Shown here: piece by piece, positions 1 through 6,957 of the stretch
Position numbering within the stretch: position 1 is the stretch's first letter
How the letters are laid out: each line of letters opens with the position of its first letter
From: Lachnospiraceae bacterium UBA3732
GTDB taxonomy: Bacteria > Bacillota > Clostridia > Lachnospirales > Lachnospiraceae
Length of the DNA: 20,514 nt
Direction: 5' to 3'
Assembly: GCA_002372545.1 (NCBI GenBank)
Contig: DFHD01000049.1
Location: 1-20,514, forward strand
The notes under the pieces: model-generated
Seen by the model: the letters and a program-made list of their open reading frames with translations, nothing else
Told to the model about the DNA's origin: nothing
Database searches by the model: none
Made by a program: the position numbers and the translations under genes

Positions 1-79
1 AGCTTGATCATGCGATCCGAGCCTAAGCCCGCGATCTGAGATAGAACACGCAATCGGAGGTTTATTCAAGGCGACGATA

Positions 80-1285
80 TCAGTCCTCACGGCTCCGGTA
101 ATTGTCGGAGATCGTGTGGGTAGCCTTGTATTCATTGATCCTGGCCTGAATACGCTCTGTGGGATCCAGCAGATCGCTGATGGAGGCATCATGGTTCAGG
201 TGATCGATCAGGATGGCGATATACTTGGTCATATCGGCTGACTTATACCAGTCTCTCTCCATCAGAGCAGGATTCTGGTAGGTGACATTGGTGGAGATCA
301 CCATATCGAAGTCGCCGTTCTTATAGGCCTCATCAAATACGCCCAGGCCTGCGGTAAAGAGGCCGAAGGTTGCGCAGCAGAATACGCGGCGGGCCTTGCG
401 GCGCTTCAGCTCTCTGGCAACATCCAGCATGCTTTCGCCGGAGGCGATCATGTCATCGATGATGATCACATCCTTGCCCTCAACGGAATCGCCCAGGAAT
501 TCATGGGCAACGATGGGGTTTTTTCCGTTTACGATCCGGGAATAATCCCTGCGCTTGTAGAACATACCTACATCCACGCCGAAGTGGTTGGCGAAGTAGA
601 TGGCTCTGTGCATTGCGCCTTCATCCGGGCTGATGACCATCATATGCTCATTGTCCAGGGTGAGATCCGGTACGGACCGGAGCAGGCACTTGATGAACTG
701 GTAGGTGGGCATCAGGCTTTCAAAGCCGCTCTGGGGGATTGCGTTCTGTACACGGGGATCGTGAGCATCAAAGGTGATGATGTTGGTCACGCCCATGGAA
801 ACCAGCTCCTGCAAAGCAATGGCGCAGTCCAGGGATTCCCGCTTGGAGCGCTTATGCTGACGGGATTCATACAGGAAGGGCATGATCACGTTGATCCGGC
901 GGGCTTTTCCGGCGGATGCAGCGATGATACGCTTTACATCTGCGTAGTAATCGTCCGGGGACATGGGAACCATACGGCCGCCCAGATTGTACTCAATGCT
1001 GGAATTCATGACATCCACCAGGATATACAGGTCGGTGCCGCGGACGGAACTCATAAGCATTCCCTTTGCTTCGCCTGAGGCAAAACGGGGGCATTCCGCA
1101 TCCAGAAGATAGGTTTCCTTTTCATAACCGGTTACAATGGGGATGTCCGAACGGAGCATATCCCGTTCCTTGCGCCAGCGGACAATGTAATTGTCGATGT
1201 CGGCGCCCATTTTCCGGCAGCTGTTCATGGCAATGATGCCCAGGCTTCCGAAGGGGACTGTGATGAGTTTGCTTTGATCTGGCAT
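80..1285 (-). CDS. prs: Ribose-phosphate pyrophosphokinase, long diverged form (PRPP synthetase)
   Basis: Predicted to make 5-phosphoribosyl-1-pyrophosphate from ribose 5-phosphate and ATP in the cytosol, the precursor for purines, pyrimidines, NAD, histidine and tryptophan. Seen: a type-I phosphoribosyltransferase PRPP loop (DVIIIDDMIASGES, about residues 272-285), a VRGTDLYILVD strand (81-91) like the VRG-DVF segment of Prs, an SRQHKRSKRE loop (141-150) like the ATP-binding ARQDRK loop, and a DAHD motif (173-176) in place of the usual D-H. At 401 residues it is clearly longer than the usual 310-320 and diverged throughout. Long homologues of this sort are, as I recall, common in Lachnospiraceae. 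Start chosen at 1285: GGAGG lies 8 nt upstream of that ATG, while the ATG at 1300 is itself fused to the GGAGG and has no ribosome binding site. It is the last gene of the leftward group, 130 bp after dnaI. Family sure; enzymatic activity is inferred. Confidence 0.85.
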   Translation of the reverse strand: MPDQSKLITVPFGSLGIIAMNSCRKMGADIDNYIVRWRKERDMLRSDIPIVTGYEKETYLLDAECPRFASGEAKGMLMSSVRGTDLYILVDVMNSSIEYNLGGRMVPMSPDDYYADVKRIIAASAGKARRINVIMPFLYESRQHKRSKRESLDCAIALQELVSMGVTNIITFDAHDPRVQNAIPQSGFESLMPTYQFIKCLLRSVPDLTLDNEHMMVISPDEGAMHRAIYFANHFGVDVGMFYKRRDYSRIVNGKNPIVAHEFLGDSVEGKDVIIIDDMIASGESMLDVARELKRRKARRVFCCATFGLFTAGLGVFDEAYKNGDFDMVISTNVTYQNPALMERDWYKSADMTKYIAILIDHLNHDASISDLLDPTERIQARINEYKATHTISDNYRSRED

Positions 1286-1314
1286 GAAATTTTCCTCCAT
1301 GATTTGGATAGCGT

Positions 1315-1402
1315 GAATCCGCCGGCGCGGTGCTGATACGCCTTAAAGAGACGGATTCGGTATTGGGGTTACATATAAACTGACGTCAGACAGGGGGGTC
1401 TG
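1315..1402 (-). other. prs leader with inverted repeats
   Basis: The 130-bp gap between dnaI and prs holds a 7-bp inverted repeat (GAATCCG at 1315-1321, CGGATTC at 1352-1358), a perfect 10-bp palindrome CTGACGTCAG (1380-1389) and a short hairpin CAGAC/GTCTG with a G/C-run loop (1387-1402). No U-tract follows the hairpin in the leftward direction and I see no convincing -35/-10 pair. Whether prs is read through from dnaI or has its own promoter cannot be told from sequence. Confidence 0.3.
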
Positions 1403-1415
1403 GCGAAAGATATCT

Positions 1416-2396
1416 TTAATGATGCGGGACATCTTTTCCCAGGTGCTTGAATTTCTTGGCGTACCGGATGTTATAGCCGTATAAGAGCATGAGCCGGTAA
1501 TTTTCCACGATACGCGAATTCAGCCGTTCGGTGTACCGGTCTGCAATTCCCTTCAGATCCAGATTGGTGGAGATGATCACAGGCTTCCGGTCCAGGATCC
1601 GCTGGTTGATGACTTCAAAAAGAACGGATCTGACGAATTCGCTGAGGGACTCTGTTCCTAGATCGTCCAGGATCAGAAGATCGGCGCTGTAAACCAGCTC
1701 TCTCAGTTCGTTTGTTTCGTCTTCGTCCGAATCCCTTCTGGGACGGAAGACCTCCCGGAACAGGGAATTGGCTGTCAGATACAGCACGGAATGGCCGGCG
1801 GCCAGGATCTCTCTGGCAATGCAGTTGCAGAGAAAGGTTTTGCCGAGGCCGGTCTCGCCGTAGATCATCAGATTATCGTATTCCTCCCCGAAATGACTGA
1901 CGAATTCCTTTGCGGTCTTCAGATGCCTGGCCATATTTTCCTCTGCAGATGCCTGACCCTCGGGATGCGGCATATTCCGGTAAAGGGAAAGGTCAAAATC
2001 CGCAAAGCTGTCACCGGGCTTCAGTACAAGCCTTGACGCTTTTGTCAGATACTCGATCTTCATCTGTCTGACACAGCTGCAGACCCTTCCGTCCACGCTG
2101 CCCTCATCCCGGCAGAGGGGGCAGGTATATTGCAGCGAGAGATAATCCGCCGGATAACCGTTTTCCTTCAGAAGAAGATCGATCCTTTTCCGCAGCTCCT
2201 CTCTTTCCTGAGAGGAATCGGCAGATCTGCCCGACAGCCGTTCTCTGGCGTCCCGAAGGGCAAGAAGGCGGATTTTTTCCGTGCACTGCCAGATCTCCGG
2301 CAGCTTTTCATAGATTTCCGCTTCACGTGCGGCGAGTGCACGCTGATTCAGCATGCGGCGCCGGTCAAGCTCCTGATATGCGTTAAATTCTGACAT
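1416..2396 (-). CDS. dnaI: DnaI/DnaC-like helicase loader ATPase
   Basis: AAA+ ATPase of the DnaC/DnaI family (326 residues), which loads the replicative helicase onto DNA during initiation and restart together with DnaD. Seen: a charged N-terminal helical part, a likely zinc site with Cys92, Cys95, Cys106 and Cys108 (CPLC and CSC), Walker A GETGLGKT (180-187), Walker B LLILDDLGTE (240-249), a sensor-like ISTNLD (275-280) and an arginine-containing RLNSRI (291-296). The Cys-rich linker before the ATPase is typical of DnaI and of IstB/DnaC relatives. Start at 2396 is preceded by AAGGAG at good spacing. The gene begins 10 bp after dnaD stops, so the two are surely co-transcribed. No transposase lies nearby, which argues against the IstB alternative. 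Confidence 0.9.
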   Translation of the reverse strand: MSEFNAYQELDRRRMLNQRALAAREAEIYEKLPEIWQCTEKIRLLALRDARERLSGRSADSSQEREELRKRIDLLLKENGYPADYLSLQYTCPLCRDEGSVDGRVCSCVRQMKIEYLTKASRLVLKPGDSFADFDLSLYRNMPHPEGQASAEENMARHLKTAKEFVSHFGEEYDNLMIYGETGLGKTFLCNCIAREILAAGHSVLYLTANSLFREVFRPRRDSDEDETNELRELVYSADLLILDDLGTESLSEFVRSVLFEVINQRILDRKPVIISTNLDLKGIADRYTERLNSRIVENYRLMLLYGYNIRYAKKFKHLGKDVPHH

Positions 2397-2406
2397 GACG
2401 CTCCTT

Positions 2407-3546
2407 TTAGTTTGCCATATGCAGATAGAGCTCCTCGATCATCTTCATGTCGGCGCTCATGTCTGTCTGGGGGAAGGGAGAGGATGTATCCCGGGATTCG
2501 GTATCCGAAGGATTTTTGCTCTTCCTGTTGATCCGGCTTGCCTTTTTCTCATCATCCAGTCGGGCAATATCGGAAAAGCTGCGAACGTTCCGGTCGTGCC
2601 AGTCCTTCAGAATACCATCTGTATAGGGAAGGGGCTGGCTGGACTTTTTGATCACAGACCGCCGGCAGGCTTCCAGGATGATCTCCTTTGTAAAGCCAAA
2701 CTCATTGGACCATTTGTCCGCATAGTTTTTGGTGGCACCGGTCACGCTGCCGCTCATGCCCAGCTCCCGCTGGATGGCGTAGTATAGAGAATTATAATTC
2801 AAGGTGTAGATCTCCGCCTCTTCTCTGGTGGAGATCCGGTTTTCAAACCAGTTTCTGGCCACGGTCTCCATGTACCGGAAGCTTTTCTTTCCGATAGAGG
2901 CGGTATATTCCAGCAGAAATTCGCAAAGATCAAAGGAGAAGCCCAGCTCCCTGTAGATATAATGCAGGGAATTGATCTCGCCCTGCGCCAGCATATGGTT
3001 GAAGTAAGCCTCCGCCTCATGGATCAGGTTGGAGAGGTTTTCATCTCTGGTAGCTTCGTTGATCATCTTGGGCGTCAGCCTTGTTTTTTCCGGAATGGGG
3101 AAATACGCCTGGCCGTCACCGGTATCTTCATGGGAAGTACTGTCTGCTGTGCTTTCTGCAGGCGATTCTGCATCCGGGTCCTCCGGTTCGGAGGTGAGGT
3201 CATCCTCGCCGGCCAGCAGGATCATCTCGGCCGGAGACGCCTCAGGCACGCGGAGCTGCCGGAGGATGATGCCGTCCGCAACCTTCTTCTTTCCCTCGGA
3301 ATAGGTAAGGCTCAGTACGCCTTTGGAAACCCAGTATTTGATCCCTCTGCAGACATCCTGCTCCGTGCAGTGCAGAAGATCGGCCAGGATACTTACAGAA
3401 ACCGGTCGCCCGGCTGAGGAAAGCCGCACCAGATAAAGGTAGAGCTTTACAAATTCCCCACTGCTTTCTGCCATATAATGATCGATGAATATATTGGAAA
3501 TGCCGGAAAAGGTTTCCAGCTCCCCCGTGATCTTCAGTTCCTGCAT
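2407..3546 (-). CDS. dnaD: DnaD-like primosome protein with two DnaD C-terminal modules
   Basis: Replication initiation/restart protein of the DnaD/DnaB superfamily (379 residues), expected to act with DnaA and the DnaI loader at origins or restart sites. Seen: an N-terminal winged-helix region (about 15-98), a very acidic Ser/Asp/Glu-rich linker (about 113-147), then two successive DnaD-type helical modules (about 170-240 and 250-325). The first ends in FRYMETVARNWFENRI and the second in YTDGILKDWHDRNV, both matching the aromatic-x3-I/V-x3-W signature of this domain. A basic, Ser-rich tail follows. Two C-terminal modules resemble Firmicute DnaB (helicase-loading) architecture more than single-module DnaD. 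Start at 3546 has GGGGA upstream. It is followed at 10 bp by dnaI and preceded by a gap rich in DnaA-box-like sites. Confidence 0.85.
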   Translation of the reverse strand: MQELKITGELETFSGISNIFIDHYMAESSGEFVKLYLYLVRLSSAGRPVSVSILADLLHCTEQDVCRGIKYWVSKGVLSLTYSEGKKKVADGIILRQLRVPEASPAEMILLAGEDDLTSEPEDPDAESPAESTADSTSHEDTGDGQAYFPIPEKTRLTPKMINEATRDENLSNLIHEAEAYFNHMLAQGEINSLHYIYRELGFSFDLCEFLLEYTASIGKKSFRYMETVARNWFENRISTREEAEIYTLNYNSLYYAIQRELGMSGSVTGATKNYADKWSNEFGFTKEIILEACRRSVIKKSSQPLPYTDGILKDWHDRNVRSFSDIARLDDEKKASRINRKSKNPSDTESRDTSSPFPQTDMSADMKMIEELYLHMAN

Positions 3547-3860
3547 GTCTGTCCCCTGCTCTGTGTATGTTCTCTGTGTGTTTTCTAATATAACTTCTAT
3601 TCTGATCTACATTTGTATTCTGATTGTTATGCGTGTTTTCCGCATTGTTTCTGCCGGATAAGGATCAACAGTCTGTTGCGGATCGTTTGCATCTGTGGAA
3701 AGATTATAACAAGCCAAACGGGGAATTGCAAACGCTTAGATCAGTTTGTGGAAACTGTTGATCGTGTGGATAAACCGGCTCGCACCCCGGCAAATATAGA
3801 GAAACAGGAGCTTTCCGGGACGGGAAAACTCCTGTGGATTGTGGACAGTTTCAGTCCGGC
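3547..3860. other. murC-dnaD intergenic region
   Basis: A 314-bp gap between the end of murC and the start of dnaD, both leftward. It contains most of a DnaA-box-like cluster, a perfect 6-bp inverted repeat with 4-nt loop (CAGTTT GTGG AAACTG, 3742-3757) and a longer-range inverted repeat GATCAACAG (3663-3671) / CTGTTGATC (3756-3764). On the minus strand a TATATT hexamer (3592-3587) could be the dnaD -10, but no good -35 pairs with it. I see no murC terminator and no convincing gene; open frames here lack ribosome binding sites. Confidence 0.6.
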
Positions 3861-3884
3861 TTATTTTGTTGATTTTGTGGATAA
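3694..3884 (-). promoter_or_regulatory. Cluster of DnaA-box-like sites upstream of dnaD-dnaI
   Basis: Six TGTGGA motifs on the plus strand (TCCACA on the minus strand) fall within about 190 bp, all in one orientation: 3694-3702, 3747-3755, 3765-3773, 3833-3841, 3840-3848 and 3876-3884. Two of them (3765-3773 and 3876-3884) are perfect TTATCCACA DnaA boxes; the others keep TCCACA and diverge by one or two bases in the 5' half. The last perfect box sits inside the final codons of murC (Leu-Ser-Thr). A given hexamer is expected about once per 4 kb per strand, so the density is far above chance. DnaA binding is inferred; the role could be control of dnaD-dnaI, titration of DnaA, or an origin-like element. 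Confidence 0.6.
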
Positions 3885-5276
3885 GTCATGCTCGATGAAC
3901 TGATCTGCGAGAATTCCGATATTTCCGCAGCCCATAGTTATTAACAAATCGTTGTTTTTGCCATGTTCCAAAAAATATCTTTCGATTCCGTCGAAGGTGG
4001 AAAGATTATGACAGTCTGTGCCTCTTTTTCTTACTTCGCGAACCAGATCGTCGGAGGTGACGGAGCCGTCATCTTTTTCTCTTGCACCGTAGATCTCGGT
4101 CAGGAGAACATGGTCGCAGGCGGAAAGAACATCGGCAAAATCATCCAGAAGACCAAGGGTACGGGTATAGGTGTAGGGCTGGAATGCACACCAGAGCTCA
4201 CCCTTTGTTATGCGGCGGGCAATCTCCAGGGCGCACTTCATTTCCGCCGGATGGTGGCCGAAGTCATCTACGATCGTAGCGCCGTTGGAAATCTTTCCCT
4301 TGATCTCAAACCGGCGGTGTGCGCTCGGAGAAGAGAGAAGGGCGTTTGCCGTTATGTCAAAGGGAATCTCCATAAAGTCTGCCGCGGCAATGACGGAAAG
4401 CGAGTTGATGGCGTTATGTGCGCCGGTTACCGCAAGAGAAATCCGGCCGCGTTCCTCACCCTTAACGATCAGTGTAAAGGAGGGATGTCCTGCTGCGTCG
4501 AGCTCGATATCCTTTGCCTGATAGTCGTTTCCGTCCTGCTCACCGAAGGTGATAAAGCTTACGCTCCGGTCCTTTACGGCGTCCCTGATCCGGCCGCAGT
4601 AGGGAGAATCGCCAAGCATGATCACAGCGCCGCCATCCTTGGTATGCTGCGCATAGGTGGCGAAGGAATCTGCGATCGCGTCGATGGAGCCGAAGAAATC
4701 CAGATGATCATAATCGATATTCAGAATGATGGAAATCATCGGATAAAGCTGATGATAGCTGTTGGTATATTCGCAGGCCTCTGCCACAAAGTAATCGCTG
4801 TGGCCGATGCGGCTCGTGCCGCCGATGGCGTCCAGAATACCGCCGATATGAATGGAGGGGTCCTTTCCTGCCTGCAGAAGAACATGGGAGAGAAGGGCTG
4901 TGGTAGTAGTCTTTCCGTGAGTTCCGCTGACACCGACGGAATTCGGGAAGTTCTCCATGATCTGGCCGAGAAGCTCAGCTCTGGTCAGCATCGGCTTTCC
5001 GCTCTCCACGGCAGCGATATATTCCTCGTTATCTTTGGCGATGGCTGCCGTCACCACGATAAAATCGATATCGTCCGTGATGTTTTTTGCTGCCTGGCCG
5101 ATGGCTACATGGATGCCCATGCCCTCCAGCTTTTCCGTATTCTTTGTTTTGTCCCGGTCGGAGCCGGTTACGGTAAATCCCTTCAGATGAAGCATTTCTG
5201 CCAGTCCGCTCATGCTGATGCCGCCGATGCCGATAAAGTGTACCCTGCAGGGTGTTTTGAAATCAACTCGATACAT
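3861..5276 (-). CDS. murC: UDP-N-acetylmuramate--L-alanine ligase
   Basis: Cytosolic peptidoglycan-precursor enzyme that joins L-alanine to UDP-MurNAc using ATP, the first amino-acid addition to the stem peptide. Seen in order: N-terminal Rossmann segment HFIGIGGISMSGLAE (about 13-26), the Mur-ligase P-loop GVSGTHGKTTTT (about 105-116), NIDYDHLDFFGS in the central domain, and DDFGHHPAEM at the C-terminal domain, all standard for MurC. Length of 471 residues is usual for the family. Start placed at 5276: AAGAAGGG lies upstream at good spacing, and the in-frame ATG at 5306 adds ten residues (MEILWKEGKH) that precede this ribosome binding site. The short polar tail LSTKSTK is encoded by DNA that contains a perfect DnaA box. 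Confidence 0.96.
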   Translation of the reverse strand: MYRVDFKTPCRVHFIGIGGISMSGLAEMLHLKGFTVTGSDRDKTKNTEKLEGMGIHVAIGQAAKNITDDIDFIVVTAAIAKDNEEYIAAVESGKPMLTRAELLGQIMENFPNSVGVSGTHGKTTTTALLSHVLLQAGKDPSIHIGGILDAIGGTSRIGHSDYFVAEACEYTNSYHQLYPMISIILNIDYDHLDFFGSIDAIADSFATYAQHTKDGGAVIMLGDSPYCGRIRDAVKDRSVSFITFGEQDGNDYQAKDIELDAAGHPSFTLIVKGEERGRISLAVTGAHNAINSLSVIAAADFMEIPFDITANALLSSPSAHRRFEIKGKISNGATIVDDFGHHPAEMKCALEIARRITKGELWCAFQPYTYTRTLGLLDDFADVLSACDHVLLTEIYGAREKDDGSVTSDDLVREVRKRGTDCHNLSTFDGIERYFLEHGKNNDLLITMGCGNIGILADQFIEHDLSTKSTK

Positions 5277-5288
5277 GTGTTTCCCTTC

Positions 5289-5346
5289 TTTCCATAATAT
5301 TTCCATAACAAATGTAAAGATCCAATCATAAATGTGAAGATCCGAT
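5289..5346 (-). repeat. Paired direct repeats in the murC leader
   Basis: Two 17-bp direct repeats AAATGTRAAGATCCRAT lie at 5310-5326 and 5330-5346 with a 20-bp period and two mismatches. Downstream of them in the leftward direction is a second pair, TTTCCATAA on the plus strand at 5289-5297 and 5300-5308, with an 11-bp period. Both periods are near one or two helical turns. The larger pair overlaps the predicted transcription start of murC, so an operator role is possible but unproven. Confidence 0.5.
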
Positions 5347-5350
5347 ATGC

Positions 5351-5356
5351 ATTATA
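5351..5356 (-). promoter_or_regulatory. Extended -10 promoter element for murC
   Basis: On the minus strand the sequence reads TGCTATAAT, a perfect -10 (TATAAT) with an extended TGn, about 75 bp before the murC start. No good -35 lies 16-18 bp upstream, which fits an extended -10 promoter. The start of transcription would fall near 5344, inside the second of two direct repeats. Confidence 0.55.
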
Positions 5357-5688
5357 GCACAATCCATTTGGACTTTCTACTATGCGTCTTAAGTTCACAC
5401 CGCGTAACGCTTACTCTTAAGAACACTTAAATCAGCTTAAAGGCAATGTTCTATTGCTCCTTCGGTGCTGAATCGTGTGTATTGAAAATTTTGCCGGGAT
5501 GAAAAAAAATCGCTTGCCTTATGGATAGAGCGGAATTATAATTGTACCTGTCTATACTGTTACATACCGGATCTGGCAACAGAGAGGCAAAAGAAGGGTA
5601 ACGGACAGAATAGATTGACAATGTTCGAAAATACACGTTCCCGTTAAAAAGTAAGAGACGGCGAGCGGACGAAGGAAAGGTGATGACT
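5357..5688. other. Divergent murC / ilvE promoter region
   Basis: This region holds the upstream side of the leftward murC promoter and the rightward ilvE promoter. It also contains two CTTAAG sites (5387-5392 and 5416-5421) and further CTTAA motifs among A/T-rich DNA. No gene is convincing here; I see no T-box or other recognisable riboswitch in the ilvE leader. Confidence 0.5.
5514..5542 (+). promoter_or_regulatory. Promoter of ilvE
   Basis: A -35 of TTGCCT (5514-5519) is followed, after a 17-bp spacer, by a perfect -10 TATAAT (5537-5542). Transcription would start near 5549, leaving a leader of about 140 nt before ilvE. A lone TTGACA at 5615-5620 has no partner -10. Confidence 0.6.
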
Positions 5689-6714
5689 ATGGAAAAAAAG
5701 GACATTGACTGGGGCTCACTTGGGTTCGGATACATACAGACAGATCAGAGTTATGTGTCCAATTTTAAGAACGGTGCATGGGATGACGGCGTGCTGACTG
5801 CCGATCATAACATTACCATGAGCGAATGTGCCTGCGTGCTGCAGTATGCCCAGACCTGCTTTGAGGGACTGAAGGCCTACACAACGGAGGATGGAAAGAT
5901 CGTAACCTTCCGGCCGGACCTCAATGCAAAGCGTATGGCTGATACGGCACAGCGTCTGGAGATGCCTGTATTTCCGGAGGAGCGCTTTGTGGATGCTGTG
6001 GTGAAGACTGTGCAGGCAAACGAAGCATGGGTACCGCCTTACGGCTCCGGCGCAACGCTTTATATTCGTCCTTTTATGTTCGGCATTAATCCCGTAATCG
6101 GTGTTAAGCCGGCTGAGGAGTATCAGTTCCGGGTATTCACCACTCCCGTTGGCCCCTATTTCAAGGGCGGCGCAAAGCCCATTACCATCCGGGTTAGCGA
6201 TTTTGACCGTGCAGCACCTCACGGAACCGGTCATATCAAGGCAGGTCTTAACTATGCCATGAGCCTTCATGCTATCGTGGATGCACATAAAAACGGCTTT
6301 GATGAGAATGTTTATCTGGATCCTGCGAGCAGGACAAAGATTGAAGAGACAGGCGGTGCCAATGTGATCTTCATCAAGGGCAATAAGTTTGTTACGCCGA
6401 GGTCGAACAGTATCCTGCCCTCTGTTACCCGCCGTTCTCTGGAAGTGGTAGCTAAGGAATATCTTGGCATGGAAGTGGAAGAAAGAGAAGTCTTCCTGGA
6501 TGAGGTTCCCTCCTTCGATGAGTGCGGTCTCTGCGGTACGGCTGCGGTTATTTCTCCTGTAGGAAAGATCGTGGATCATGGAAGGGAGATTGCGTTCCCC
6601 AGTGGCATGGAGGAAATGGGACCGACCACAAAGAAGCTGTATGAGACGCTGACAGGTATTCAGATGGGCCGCATCGAGGCGCCTGAGGGCTGGATCAAGG
6701 TGATCGCTGAATAA
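5689..6714 (+). CDS. ilvE: Branched-chain amino acid aminotransferase
   Basis: PLP-dependent class IV aminotransferase that interconverts leucine, isoleucine and valine with their 2-oxo acids, using glutamate/2-oxoglutarate. Seen: the substrate-side CFEGLKAY (about 57-64), RPFMFG (127-132), and HIKAGLNYA with the likely PLP lysine Lys184. There is also the EETGGANVIF segment (E..G..N) characteristic of the fold-type IV family and a late CGTAAVISPVG segment that binds the cofactor phosphate. The K-x-G-x-NY context matches the eukaryotic/clostridial branch of BCATs. Length of about 341 residues is normal. Start is ambiguous: GTG 5680, ATG 5683 and ATG 5689 all sit behind AAGGAAAGG (5672-5680). 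I favour 5689 (MEKKDIDW) for spacing and family likeness. Monocistronic, with its own promoter and terminator. After its TAA stop, the same frame continues into a Gly/Ser/Lys tandem repeat. Confidence 0.95.
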   Translation: MEKKDIDWGSLGFGYIQTDQSYVSNFKNGAWDDGVLTADHNITMSECACVLQYAQTCFEGLKAYTTEDGKIVTFRPDLNAKRMADTAQRLEMPVFPEERFVDAVVKTVQANEAWVPPYGSGATLYIRPFMFGINPVIGVKPAEEYQFRVFTTPVGPYFKGGAKPITIRVSDFDRAAPHGTGHIKAGLNYAMSLHAIVDAHKNGFDENVYLDPASRTKIEETGGANVIFIKGNKFVTPRSNSILPSVTRRSLEVVAKEYLGMEVEEREVFLDEVPSFDECGLCGTAAVISPVGKIVDHGREIAFPSGMEEMGPTTKKLYETLTGIQMGRIEAPEGWIKVIAE

Positions 6715-6735
6715 GAGTTGGCCTTGCCGGTAAAC

Positions 6736-6795
6736 GGCAGCGGAAAAGGTAGCGAAAAAAGTAGCGAAAAAGGCAAGATAAAAGGCAAATAAAAT
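6736..6795 (+). repeat. 12-bp tandem repeat just after ilvE
   Basis: Five degenerate 12-bp units run from 6736: GGCAGCGGAAAA, GGTAGCGAAAAA, AGTAGCGAAAAA, GGCAAGATAAAA and GGCAAATAAAAT. They start 22 bp after the ilvE stop and precede its terminator. In the ilvE frame they would read GSGK-GSEK-SSEK-GKIK-GK then stop, but they lie beyond the TAA stop codon and are probably untranslated. Confidence 0.7.
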
Positions 6796-6808
6796 AGAAT
6801 GAGCTGAT

Positions 6809-6846
6809 GAACCGGAATGCCGATCGAAGGGCGTTCCGGTTCTTTT
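6809..6846 (+). terminator. Intrinsic terminator of ilvE
   Basis: A 13-bp stem with one internal mismatch pairs GAACCGGAATGCC (6809-6821) with GGCGTTCCGGTTC (6830-6842) around an 8-nt loop. TTTT follows at 6843-6846. It lies about 95 bp after the ilvE stop and before the uvrB promoter. Confidence 0.85.
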
Positions 6847-6927
6847 CAAACAAGACGGTCTATAAGAAGGTGGTTTTAAGACGACAGTATTTGGGAAGTC
6901 GGCTTCAAGAATATGGTCAGATACAGT

Positions 6928-6957
6928 TCGAAAAAAGAACAAATGTTCTTTTTTCGA
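6928..6957. promoter_or_regulatory. LexA (SOS) box upstream of uvrB
   Basis: The core GAACAAATGTTC (6937-6948) fits the Gram-positive LexA/DinR operator pattern GAAC-N4-GTTC. It is the centre of a longer perfect inverted repeat: 13-bp arms at 6928-6940 and 6945-6957 with a 4-nt centre. It ends one base before the uvrB -35 element, so bound LexA would block RNA polymerase. uvrBA is a known SOS operon in Firmicutes. Confidence 0.9.

Noticed and set aside
1..79. Terminator or gene end downstream of prs
   Set aside because: No stem plus T-run in the leftward direction and no open frame with a start signal could be found in this short stretch.
3547..3900. Chromosomal origin of replication (oriC)
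   Set aside because: DnaA-like boxes are present, but there is no dnaA/dnaN nearby and no clear A/T-rich unwinding element with DnaA-trio repeats, so an origin call is not supported.
3613..3903. 96-codon plus-strand frame in the murC-dnaD gap
   Set aside because: No ribosome binding site, it overlaps the murC end, and the DNA is better explained by DnaA-like sites and inverted repeats.
3963..5297. 444-codon plus-strand open frame opposite murC
   Set aside because: murC on the minus strand has every expected motif; this frame has no recognisable domain.
5611..5645. Second ilvE promoter from TTGACA at 5615
   Set aside because: No -10-like hexamer occurs at 16-18 bp spacing.
5451..5735. 94-codon minus-strand frame in the murC/ilvE gap
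   Set aside because: It overlaps the ilvE start and its promoter; the composition is A/T-rich and no domain is visible.
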